DNA of 14,432 nt from DATEPR01 sp036503065 (GTDB lineage: Bacteria; Actinomycetota; Actinomycetes; Mycobacteriales; Pseudonocardiaceae): the NCBI GenBank assembly GCA_036503065.1, contig DASXXM010000604.1:1-14432 (forward strand). Direction: 5' to 3'. A program made the position numbers and the translations under genes. The notes under the pieces are model-generated. The model was given only the letters and a program-made list of their open reading frames with translations. It made no database searches and was not told where the DNA came from. Below, piece after piece: positions 1-6,336 of the stretch (its first letter is position 1; each line of letters begins with the position of its first letter).

Positions 1-13
1 ACGCCGACCTCGG

Positions 14-601
14 TCAGCGGGTTTCCGGCCGGACGGCTCTGGCGGCGCGCTCGATTGTCGCGCGCCGGTTCTCCCAGAAGACGGCGTCCTTTGCCGGCTG
101 GGCGGCGAATGCCACCGCGCCGTCGAGTTGCTCACGCATGATGTCCGCGTGGCCGGCGTGCCGACTTGTCTCGGTGAGTATGTGCACCAGGACGTTGAAC
201 AGTGTCACGTCGGGGCCCGGCCACCACGGCACGTGGCCGGGCGCGCCGATGTCGAGTGCGTTGATCGTCACATCGGCGTGGTCCCAGACCCGCCGGTATC
301 CGTCGACGATGTCGGCGCGTGTCTCGTGCTCGGTCGCCCACATGTCGGCGCCGCGTGCCGACAGGTCGTCCCACCGGGGCACTGGTTCGGGAAACGGCCG
401 GTCGAAGACCTCGCCGAAGTACCTGGCCTCCGACAGCGACAGGTGCTTGATCAGGCCGAGCAGGTTGGTCCCGGTCGCGGTCAGCGGACGGCGGCTGTCG
501 TATTCGGCGAGCCCGTCGAGCTTGGCGAGCATCGCCGCGCGTAGCTCGCGCAGATCGTCGTGCAGACACGTCTTCGCGTAGGCGTCGAGGAGGGCGGGCA
601 C
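14..601 (-). CDS. DinB family protein (DUF664), probably a thiol- or metal-dependent enzyme of unknown substrate
   Basis: A 195-residue protein of the DinB/DUF664 four-helix-bundle type, about the usual length for the family. Family-typical stretches are TGTNLLGLIKHLSLSE, PRWDDLSARGADMWAT and ETSRHAGHADIMREQLDGA. His53 and the His148/His151 pair fit the metal-binding histidines of DinB folds. Members are often mycothiol- or bacillithiol-dependent transferases, but no substrate can be read here. The frame stays open upstream to an ATG at 691. I prefer the GTG at 601 because a TTGTCC-17-GATGAT promoter ends 6 nt before it, which implies a leaderless mRNA, and because family alignment begins at about this point. 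The ATG at 691 would leave only 17 bp to the divergent oxidase gene. Family is confident; the start is moderately confident. Confidence 0.85.
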   Translation of the reverse strand: MPALLDAYAKTCLHDDLRELRAAMLAKLDGLAEYDSRRPLTATGTNLLGLIKHLSLSEARYFGEVFDRPFPEPVPRWDDLSARGADMWATEHETRADIVDGYRRVWDHADVTINALDIGAPGHVPWWPGPDVTLFNVLVHILTETSRHAGHADIMREQLDGAVAFAAQPAKDAVFWENRRATIERAARAVRPETR

Positions 602-636
602 CGGCGGATCATCGCATCGGCGCCCGGACGGGACAA
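602..636 (-). promoter_or_regulatory. Promoter of the DinB gene, apparently leaderless
   Basis: On the minus strand TTGTCC (636-631) is followed after 17 nt by GATGAT (613-608), which matches the -10 consensus at four of six positions. Six bases later comes GTG at 601, so the transcript would begin at or next to the start codon. No Shine-Dalgarno sequence precedes this GTG. Leaderless mRNAs are common in actinobacteria. Called by eye. Confidence 0.45.
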
Positions 637-708
637 ACGCCGGCCGTATCGTCACGTCGGGCAGACCTGTGCCAGGCTGCTGAACCGGCACACCGATGAG
701 GAGCGACC

Positions 709-1950
709 ATGTCGACGACCGCCACCAACTGGGCCGGCAACGTCACCTTCGCCGCCGCGCGGACGCACCGGCCGGACTCCCTGGACGAACTGCGTCGGAT
801 CGTCGCGCACACCGGGCACATCCGTGCCATCGGCACCGCCCACTCGTTCAGCCAGGTCGCCGACACCACCCACGATCTGGTGCGCCTGGACGGCCTGCCG
901 CGCACCGTCGAGATCGACGCGGCGAACTCGACCGTCACCGTGGCCGCCAGCATGCGCTACGCCGACTTCACCGGACTGCTCGACCGGTCCGGCCACGCCC
1001 TTGCCAACCTCGCATCGCTCCCCCACATCTCGGTCGCCGGGTCGTGCGCGACCGGGACGCACGGTTCCGGCCCTACCCACCGGTCCCTGGCCGCCGCGGT
1101 CACGGCGCTGCGACTGGTTACCGCGGACGGCGACACGGTCGTACTGCGCCGGGACACGCCCGACTTCGCCGGCACGGTGGTCGCGCTCGGCGCGCTCGGC
1201 GTCGTCACCCACGTGACGCTGGACGTCGAGCCCGCCTACGAGATGGCACAGCGGGTCCGCCTCGACGTCCCGCTCGACGACCTGGCGGGCAGCCTGGACG
1301 ACGTGCTCGGCGCCGCCTACAGCGTCAGCGTGTTCACCGACTGGCGCGACGCCGCCGCGGTGTGGCTGAAATACCGCACCGACCAGCCGCGGCCGACCTG
1401 GGCCTGCGGCCGACCCGCGCCCCACGACGTGCACCCGGTGCCGGGGGCGGCACCGGAATTCTGCAGCGAACAACTCGACGTGCCCGGCCGCTGGTACGAA
1501 CGGCTACCCCATTTCCGGCCCGAGTTCACCCCGAGCGCCGGGGACGAACTCCAGTCCGAGTTCTACCTGGCGCGCGCCGACGCGGCCGCCGCGTTCGCCG
1601 CGATCCGCGAGATCGGCGACCTGGTGGCGCCCGTGGTGCACATCGCCGAGATCCGCGCCGTGCGCGCCGACGACCTGTGGCTCAGTCCCGCGTACGGCCG
1701 CGACTCGGTGACGTTCCACTTCACCTGGATCGCGGACGCGGCCGCCGTGGCACCCGTGCTCGCGGCCGCGGAGGAACGCCTGATGCCGCTGGGCGCCCGG
1801 CCACACTGGGGCAAGCTGACCACGGCCGCCCCGGCGGACATCATCGGCCGCTACGAGCGCGCCGACGACTTCGCCCGCCTGATGAGCACGTACGACCGGA
1901 CCGGGAAGTTCCGCAATCCCTTCGTGGACAACCTCTTCCCGGCCTCGTGA
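709..1950 (+). CDS. aldO: Alditol/xylitol oxidase, FAD-dependent (AldO/XyoA type)
   Basis: A 413-residue flavoprotein of the vanillyl-alcohol oxidase family, very like Streptomyces AldO (about 418 aa). AldO oxidises the terminal hydroxyl of polyols such as xylitol and sorbitol to the aldose and makes H2O2; it is soluble. The N-terminal FAD-binding half has IGTAHSF, where His45 corresponds to the histidine covalently bound to FAD in AldO, and SLPHISVAGSCATGTHGSG. The substrate-side residues of AldO are conserved: Ser103, Glu314 and Arg316 (AEIRAV), His337 and Thr339 (FHFTW), Lys369 (PHWGK). GAGGAG at 699-704 sits 4 nt before the ATG, making this start secure. No polyol transporter or kinase lies nearby, so it appears to be a stand-alone gene. 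It runs to within 3 bp of the convergent hydrolase gene. Confidence 0.93.
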   Translation: MSTTATNWAGNVTFAAARTHRPDSLDELRRIVAHTGHIRAIGTAHSFSQVADTTHDLVRLDGLPRTVEIDAANSTVTVAASMRYADFTGLLDRSGHALANLASLPHISVAGSCATGTHGSGPTHRSLAAAVTALRLVTADGDTVVLRRDTPDFAGTVVALGALGVVTHVTLDVEPAYEMAQRVRLDVPLDDLAGSLDDVLGAAYSVSVFTDWRDAAAVWLKYRTDQPRPTWACGRPAPHDVHPVPGAAPEFCSEQLDVPGRWYERLPHFRPEFTPSAGDELQSEFYLARADAAAAFAAIREIGDLVAPVVHIAEIRAVRADDLWLSPAYGRDSVTFHFTWIADAAAVAPVLAAAEERLMPLGARPHWGKLTTAAPADIIGRYERADDFARLMSTYDRTGKFRNPFVDNLFPAS

Positions 1951-1953
1951 TGG

Positions 1954-2697
1954 TCAGCCGCTGAGGCTGCCGGCGTACAGGTCGGCGAGGGCGCTCCAGT
2001 GGCGCTCGGCGGCCGCGGCGTCGTAGGTCGTGTTGTCCGGCACCGCGAATCCGTGCGCGGCCTTGTAGGTGTCCATGGTGTACGACACTCCGGCGGCGGT
2101 GAGTGCCCGTTCCAGCCGCTCGTACTGGTCGGGCGGGAAGGAATCGTCGTTCTCGGCCCCTGCCACGTGCAGCGTGGCGCGCATCCGGTCGGCCAGCAGA
2201 TGCGGGCTGTCCGGATCGTCCACGGCGGCCAGCCGCCCGCCGTGGAACGATGCGGCGGCGGCGATCCGGTCCGGGTAGTGCCCGGCCACGATCAGCGAGA
2301 TCCGCCCGCCCATGCAGTACCCGGTCGTCCCGACACCGGTCCCGGACACTTCGGGGCGACCGGCGAGGAATCCGAGGAACGCGCCCGCGTCGCGGACGAC
2401 GGCGTCCGCCGTCAGGGTCCCGACCAGTCCCATCAGGCGTTGCCGTTCGGCCGGATCGCTGAACACCGTGGCGATGTCGAAGGGGGCGTACTCGCCGGAT
2501 CGGTAGTAGACGTTGGGCAGCAGCACGGTGTAGCCGAGTTCGGCGAGCCGGTCCGCCATGGCTTCGAAGGTCTCCCGGACCCCGCCCGCGTCCGGGTAGA
2601 CGATCACCGCCGGCCGGCTTCCGTTACTGGACGGCGTATGCAGGGTGGCGGGGCAGGCGCCGTCGTCGGTGGCGACGGTCACATCTGTTCGTGGCAC
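1954..2697 (-). CDS. Dienelactone hydrolase family protein
   Basis: A 247-residue alpha/beta hydrolase of the dienelactone hydrolase family, normal length, with no signal peptide. Family members hydrolyse lactones or esters with a Cys-Asp-His triad. With the GTG start these are Cys128 in GYCMGG, Asp185 in AENDD and His215 in AAHGF. The oxyanion-side segment reads VYPDAGGVRE, the aspartate variant seen in many members that are not true dienelactone hydrolases. An ATG at 2712 is in frame, but an AGGAG (2707-2703 on the minus strand) lies inside that extension, 5 nt before the GTG at 2697, so the GTG is the likelier start. No aromatic-degradation genes are adjacent, so the substrate is unknown. 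Confidence 0.88.
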   Translation of the reverse strand: MPRTDVTVATDDGACPATLHTPSSNGSRPAVIVYPDAGGVRETFEAMADRLAELGYTVLLPNVYYRSGEYAPFDIATVFSDPAERQRLMGLVGTLTADAVVRDAGAFLGFLAGRPEVSGTGVGTTGYCMGGRISLIVAGHYPDRIAAAASFHGGRLAAVDDPDSPHLLADRMRATLHVAGAENDDSFPPDQYERLERALTAAGVSYTMDTYKAAHGFAVPDNTTYDAAAAERHWSALADLYAGSLSG

Positions 2698-2726
2698 GCG
2701 GACTCCTGGCATTCGGCGAATGGTGA

Positions 2727-2739
2727 CCGCCCCAGGCTA
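2727..2739 (-). promoter_or_regulatory. Possible -10 box for the dienelactone hydrolase-like gene
   Basis: TAGCCT on the minus strand (2739-2734) would place a transcript start near 2727, about 30 nt before the GTG. No convincing -35 box accompanies it. Confidence 0.25.
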
Positions 2740-2784
2740 GCCCCAATGGTCGATGGCGGCCGAACAGGACAATGCGCCCGACGC

Positions 2785-2797
2785 TAGACTCCGGGCA
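2785..2797 (+). promoter_or_regulatory. Possible -10 box for the SDR gene
   Basis: TAGACT at 2785-2790 matches four of six -10 positions and would start a transcript near 2797, giving a leader of about 24 nt that contains the purine-rich AAGGGGG ribosome site. The -35 region (around 2762, GAACAG) is weak. Confidence 0.35.
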
Positions 2798-2820
2798 GGA
2801 AGTACGCGAAGGGGGCGGCC

Positions 2821-3552
2821 GTGGGTGTACTGAGTGACCGGAAAGCCTTGGTGACAGGGGGTTCGCGGGGCATCGGGCGAGCCGTTGTCGAGCGACTGGC
2901 GCGGGACGGCGCCGAGGTCGTCTTCAGCTACGCCACCAACGAAACCGCGGCCGCCGAGGTCGTGGCCGCCACCGGCGGGACCGCCTTCGCGGTACCGGCC
3001 GAACTCGGTCGGACGGCCGACGTCCGCGCGCTGTTCCAGCAGGCGGAGGAACGGCTCGGCGCGCTCGACATCGTCGTGCTCAACGCCGGGATCGTCATCG
3101 GCGGAACCATCGACCAACTGGACGAGGCAACCTACGACCAGGTCATGAACGTCAACGCCAAAGGCACGTTCTTCGCCCTCCAGGAGGCGGCCCGACGACT
3201 GCGCGACGGCGGGCGCATCGTGACGCTGTCGACGCTCAACACGGTGCTGGCCTTTGCCGGAAACGCGGTCTACTCGGCGAGCAAGGCCGCAGTCGAGCAG
3301 TTCACCGCGATCGCGGCCAAGGAGCTCGGCGCCCGCGACATCACGGTCAACACCGTGTCACCCGGCGCCACCGACACCGACATGCTCCGCGGCGCGAACC
3401 CGCCGGAAGTCCTCGAATTGATGAAGACCATGTCGCCGTTCGGCCGGCTCGGCACGCCGGCGGACGTCGGCGATGTCATCGCGTTCCTCGTCGGCCCCGA
3501 CGGCCGGTGGATGACCGGACAGAACCTGCGCGCCGGCGGCGGCCTCGCCTGA
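2821..3552 (+). CDS. SDR family NAD(P)-dependent oxidoreductase
   Basis: A 243-residue classical short-chain dehydrogenase/reductase, FabG-like in length and architecture. Visible motifs are the nucleotide-binding TGGSRGIG (12-19), NAG (88-90), the active-site Asn in NVNAKG (112), Ser137, and YSASK with Tyr151 and Lys155; the PG of VSPGATDTDM follows. After the second strand the sequence is FSYATNET with no acidic residue, so NADP(H) is likelier than NAD(H). The C-terminal MTGQNLRAGGG resembles the usual 'TGQ..xVDGG' ending. The start is a GTG preceded by AAGGGGG about 5 nt upstream. Substrate cannot be assigned: similar proteins reduce ketones, quinones or acyl intermediates. The upstream gene is divergent, so it is transcribed alone and stopped by the hairpin at 3562-3615. 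Confidence 0.92.
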   Translation: MGVLSDRKALVTGGSRGIGRAVVERLARDGAEVVFSYATNETAAAEVVAATGGTAFAVPAELGRTADVRALFQQAEERLGALDIVVLNAGIVIGGTIDQLDEATYDQVMNVNAKGTFFALQEAARRLRDGGRIVTLSTLNTVLAFAGNAVYSASKAAVEQFTAIAAKELGARDITVNTVSPGATDTDMLRGANPPEVLELMKTMSPFGRLGTPADVGDVIAFLVGPDGRWMTGQNLRAGGGLA

Positions 3553-3561
3553 AGCGCCGCC

Positions 3562-3615
3562 AACGCGGTCCAGCCGCCCTTTGCGCGGTTGGCAAAGGGC
3601 GGCTGGACCTGCGTT
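3562..3615. terminator. Strong bidirectional hairpin terminator between convergent genes
   Basis: A perfect 18-bp stem (3567-3584 GGTCCAGCCGCCCTTTGC with 3592-3609) closes a 7-nt loop. After a one-base bulge at 3610, AACGC/GCGTT adds 5 more pairs. It lies 10 bp after the SDR stop and 10 bp beyond the phosphoesterase stop. It has no T-tract, as is usual for actinobacterial terminators, and would work in both directions. Confidence 0.85.
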
Positions 3616-3624
3616 ATCTCACTG

Positions 3625-6177
3625 TCACCCGTCGCTGCCGTTGGGGCCGGTCGGGTTCATCGGCGTCTTGATGGGCACGCCGTTCTCCAGCGGCGGCGGC
3701 ATCGGGACGTTCGCGCCCTTGATGTCCTGCCAGGTGGCCAGGTTGAACTCGAACTCGTTGATCCGGTCCGCCTGCGAGAGATCCTGCGCCGCGGACTGCG
3801 CGGCCATCGGCGAGGCCGCGGTGTTGACCGCCGTCAGGTCGGTGGACGGCTTGACCGCGTTGTAGGGGGCGAAGTTCGGGTGGTTGGTGAACGACGCGAT
3901 CATCGGGGTGGCGTAGGCGTCGAACTGGGTCAACGGCTTGATCCCGACGATCAGTTCCATCGTCCGCAGCATCGCCGCGGTGTTGTAGAACGTCGAGTCG
4001 ACCCGGCCGGTCCTGGTGTACGGGCTGATCACCTCGGACGTGGTGCGGTGCGCGTCGACGTGGTCGGGGCCGGCCTGTGCGTCGTCCTCGGTGACGAAGA
4101 TCGCCGTGTTCTGCCAGTACGGCGAGTGGGACACCGCGTCGACGAGCTGACCGACGGCCCAGTCGTTGTCACCGACGTACGCCCTCGGCGTCGGGCGGCC
4201 CGGTGCCGTCGACGACGTGTGGTCGCTGGACAGCCGGACGAACTCCATGGTCGGCAGGTTCTTGTTCGCCACGTAGCCGGTGAATTCGTTGCTCCACTGA
4301 GTCATCCGTGCGCCGTTGCAACTGGGCGACTGCGGCGTGAAGCTGTTCGGCGAGTCCGGGCAGGACAGGTCGAACCCGCGGTAGGCGTGGTCGGTCGACG
4401 CGTTGAGTAGCGGGTCCCCCGCGACCATCTGGTTGGCCGCGTTCGGGCTCACGTACATGCCGTAGTTGCGGAACGAGATGTTGGCATTCGCCAGCCGGTC
4501 CCAGATGTAGGCGTTGGCGGGGTCGCGGTTCGGCGCGATCGCCGGGTCGCTGCTCTCGGACGGGTACGGGTGGTTGCGGTTGGAGTAGTTACCCACCCAG
4601 GTCTGCTCGCTGAACGGGTTGGAGTTCGACGCCGTCGCCCAGTTCCAGCCCTGCGCGGACACTTCGGCGTTGGCGTAGAAGTTGTCCAGCGTGGCGTACT
4701 GGCTCTCCAGGGTCCGCAGGTTGGGTGCGGACTCGTTGCCGAACAGGTTCAGGCTCGGATCGCCGTTGCCCTTGCCGAGGCTGCCGAACTCCTGGTCGTA
4801 GGTCCGGTTCTCCTTCACGATGTAGATCACGTGCTTGATCGGCGAGGAACCACCGACGTGCATCGGCACGATCGCGGTGTTGGCCGTCGCCGCGGCGCGT
4901 ACGTTGTCGCCCTGGGCGAACCCGTCGTTCGAGTTGACCTGTTGCGTGAAACGCTCGAGCTGCTCGCGGCCGGGCACGGCGACCGTGGACAGGGTGCCCA
5001 CCATCATCGTTCCGACGTACTGCTTGGCGAACCCGCCCGGGTCGGTCACGCGCCGCTGGTCGTCGGTGTACGGGTTGGGGCCGTTGGGGTTCGGTCCCGC
5101 GCCGAGTCCCTTGGCATTGAGTACGTACAGCCAGTTGCCGACGCGCTGCACACTGGTCGGGTACCACGCGGTGGGAATCAGGCCGGACACGCGGTTCTCG
5201 GCGATGTCGACCACGGCCACGTCGTTGTCACCGGAGTTCGCGACGTACAGCGTGCGACCGTCCGGCGAGAGCGAGAGGCCCTCGGGGTTGGCGCCGACCT
5301 GTGCGTTGCGGTAGGGGGCGAGCGACACGCTGTGGGTCACCCGGTTGGTCCTGGTGTCGATGACGCTGATCTCGTCGCTGTCGCCGTTGGCCACGTACAG
5401 CCGCGTGCCGTCCGCGTTGCGGATCACCATGTTCGGGTGCGTGCCCACAGTGATGGCGGACGTCACGACCGGTGCGGCACCGGCGATGTCCAGCACGCTG
5501 ACGGTGTTGCCGCCCTGATTCGTGACGTAGGCGGTGGCGCCGTTCCGACTCAGTACGACGCCGTAGGGGTCGTGTCCGACCGGCACGGTCTGCGGCTTGC
5601 CGGTGGCGAGATCGACGACGGTGGCCGCGTCCGCGAGTTGGTCGGCGATGACGAGCCGCTTGCCGTCTGGCGTGACGGCAAGACCCGCCGGATACATGTT
5701 GACGGCGGCGCCGCTCGGATTGGTCTTGGGCAGCACGATCGGCGCGGTCTCGGTCAGGTGGCCGCCGCTGACCGTGTAGGTGCGGATGACGTTGTTGCCG
5801 CCGCCGCTGACGTAGGCGCGCGTCCCGTCCGGGCTGTAGGCGACGCCGGTGAACACCGCCTGCGGCGACTGGTAGGTCAGCGTCTGCATGACCGTCGACG
5901 TCGCGGTGTTGACGACCTGCACCGACTGGTTGGCGTCACCGGCGTTGACCGCGAGCATCGTCCTGCCGTCCGGCGACACGGCGCTGGCCAGCGGCAGGCT
6001 GCCCAGCGTGGTCTGGTGTCCGGCCGGCGCCACCCGGAAGCCCACCGGTGTGATCGCGGTGCCGTCGCCCTGTGGACCGGCGTGCTTGCCGTAGTTGGCC
6101 GCGACAGCGGTGCCCGCGGCGACCACGGCCAGTGCCGTCGCCACCAGGACAACCCGCCGTGCTCGAATCCTTCGCAT
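3625..6177 (-). CDS. Secreted bifunctional protein: YncE-type seven-bladed beta-propeller fused to an alkaline-phosphatase-superfamily phosphoesterase
   Basis: An 850-residue exported protein. It begins with a basic region and hydrophobic Sec-type signal (MRRIRARRVVLVATALAV), with likely cleavage near residues 26/27 (AVA-AN). Residues about 45-365 hold seven propeller blades: SPDGRTMLAV, SPDGTRAYVS, TPDGKRLVIA, SRNGATAYVT, NADGTRLYVA, SPDGRTLYVA, and GNWLYVLN. Residues about 447-770 form a phosphoesterase domain (phospholipase C/acid phosphatase type) with IKHVIYIVKENRTYDQEFG (KENRTYD at 455-461) and TEDDAQAGPDHVDAHR (696-711), whose Asp/His cluster fits metal binding. Cys606 and Cys620 may form a disulfide. 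The tail is proline-rich. I start at the ATG at 6177, preceded by GGGGA 4 nt upstream, rather than an upstream in-frame codon at 6246 that would bury the signal peptide. The substrate is unknown; phosphate scavenging from esters is one possibility. Confidence 0.92.
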   Translation of the reverse strand: MRRIRARRVVLVATALAVVAAGTAVAANYGKHAGPQGDGTAITPVGFRVAPAGHQTTLGSLPLASAVSPDGRTMLAVNAGDANQSVQVVNTATSTVMQTLTYQSPQAVFTGVAYSPDGTRAYVSGGGNNVIRTYTVSGGHLTETAPIVLPKTNPSGAAVNMYPAGLAVTPDGKRLVIADQLADAATVVDLATGKPQTVPVGHDPYGVVLSRNGATAYVTNQGGNTVSVLDIAGAAPVVTSAITVGTHPNMVIRNADGTRLYVANGDSDEISVIDTRTNRVTHSVSLAPYRNAQVGANPEGLSLSPDGRTLYVANSGDNDVAVVDIAENRVSGLIPTAWYPTSVQRVGNWLYVLNAKGLGAGPNPNGPNPYTDDQRRVTDPGGFAKQYVGTMMVGTLSTVAVPGREQLERFTQQVNSNDGFAQGDNVRAAATANTAIVPMHVGGSSPIKHVIYIVKENRTYDQEFGSLGKGNGDPSLNLFGNESAPNLRTLESQYATLDNFYANAEVSAQGWNWATASNSNPFSEQTWVGNYSNRNHPYPSESSDPAIAPNRDPANAYIWDRLANANISFRNYGMYVSPNAANQMVAGDPLLNASTDHAYRGFDLSCPDSPNSFTPQSPSCNGARMTQWSNEFTGYVANKNLPTMEFVRLSSDHTSSTAPGRPTPRAYVGDNDWAVGQLVDAVSHSPYWQNTAIFVTEDDAQAGPDHVDAHRTTSEVISPYTRTGRVDSTFYNTAAMLRTMELIVGIKPLTQFDAYATPMIASFTNHPNFAPYNAVKPSTDLTAVNTAASPMAAQSAAQDLSQADRINEFEFNLATWQDIKGANVPMPPPLENGVPIKTPMNPTGPNGSDG

Positions 6178-6212
6178 AGTTTCCCCGCTCGTCCGGCGCC
6201 GGAGTTGGATAC

Positions 6213-6239
6213 CCGTGGCACCTGTGCAGGTGCACACGG
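6213..6239. promoter_or_regulatory. Dyad in the leader of the propeller-phosphoesterase gene
   Basis: GCACCT (6218-6223) and AGGTGC (6228-6233) flank GTGC. Beyond a single unpaired A at 6234, CCGTG (6213-6217) pairs with CACGG (6235-6239). This gives 11 pairs, 36-62 nt upstream of the ATG at 6177. It could be an operator or an RNA hairpin in the leader. No regulator recognising it is identified. Confidence 0.4.
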
Positions 6240-6303
6240 TAGGCACCGAGCTTTACCACGACGCGGCCCGCGGGTGAATAGCACACCACGACCACCCAGC
6301 CAA

Positions 6304-6321
6304 CCGGTGCGGCGGCACCGG
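6304..6321 (-). terminator. Hairpin after the ankyrin gene
   Basis: CCGGTGC (6304-6310) pairs with GCACCGG (6315-6321) around a GGCG loop. It begins 15 bp after the ankyrin stop codon on the minus strand and would separate that gene from the phosphoesterase gene downstream. It is a short stem without a T-tract. Confidence 0.5.
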
Positions 6322-6336
6322 CACGGATCCCGGCCG

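Noticed and set aside
660..674. CAGACCTGTG upstream of aldO, resembling part of the TetR operator
   Set aside because: It shares only the centre; the arms are GGGC and GCC rather than AGA and TCT. Probably chance.
1955..1969. CAGCC/GGCTG inverted repeat between aldO and the dienelactone hydrolase-like gene
   Set aside because: Five pairs only, inside the coding end; too weak to call a terminator.
6262..6275. A PHO-box-like ATTCACC upstream of the phosphoesterase gene, which would fit phosphate control
   Set aside because: Only one half-site is present. The neighbouring 11-nt units do not resemble GTTCACC, so PhoP control is not supported.
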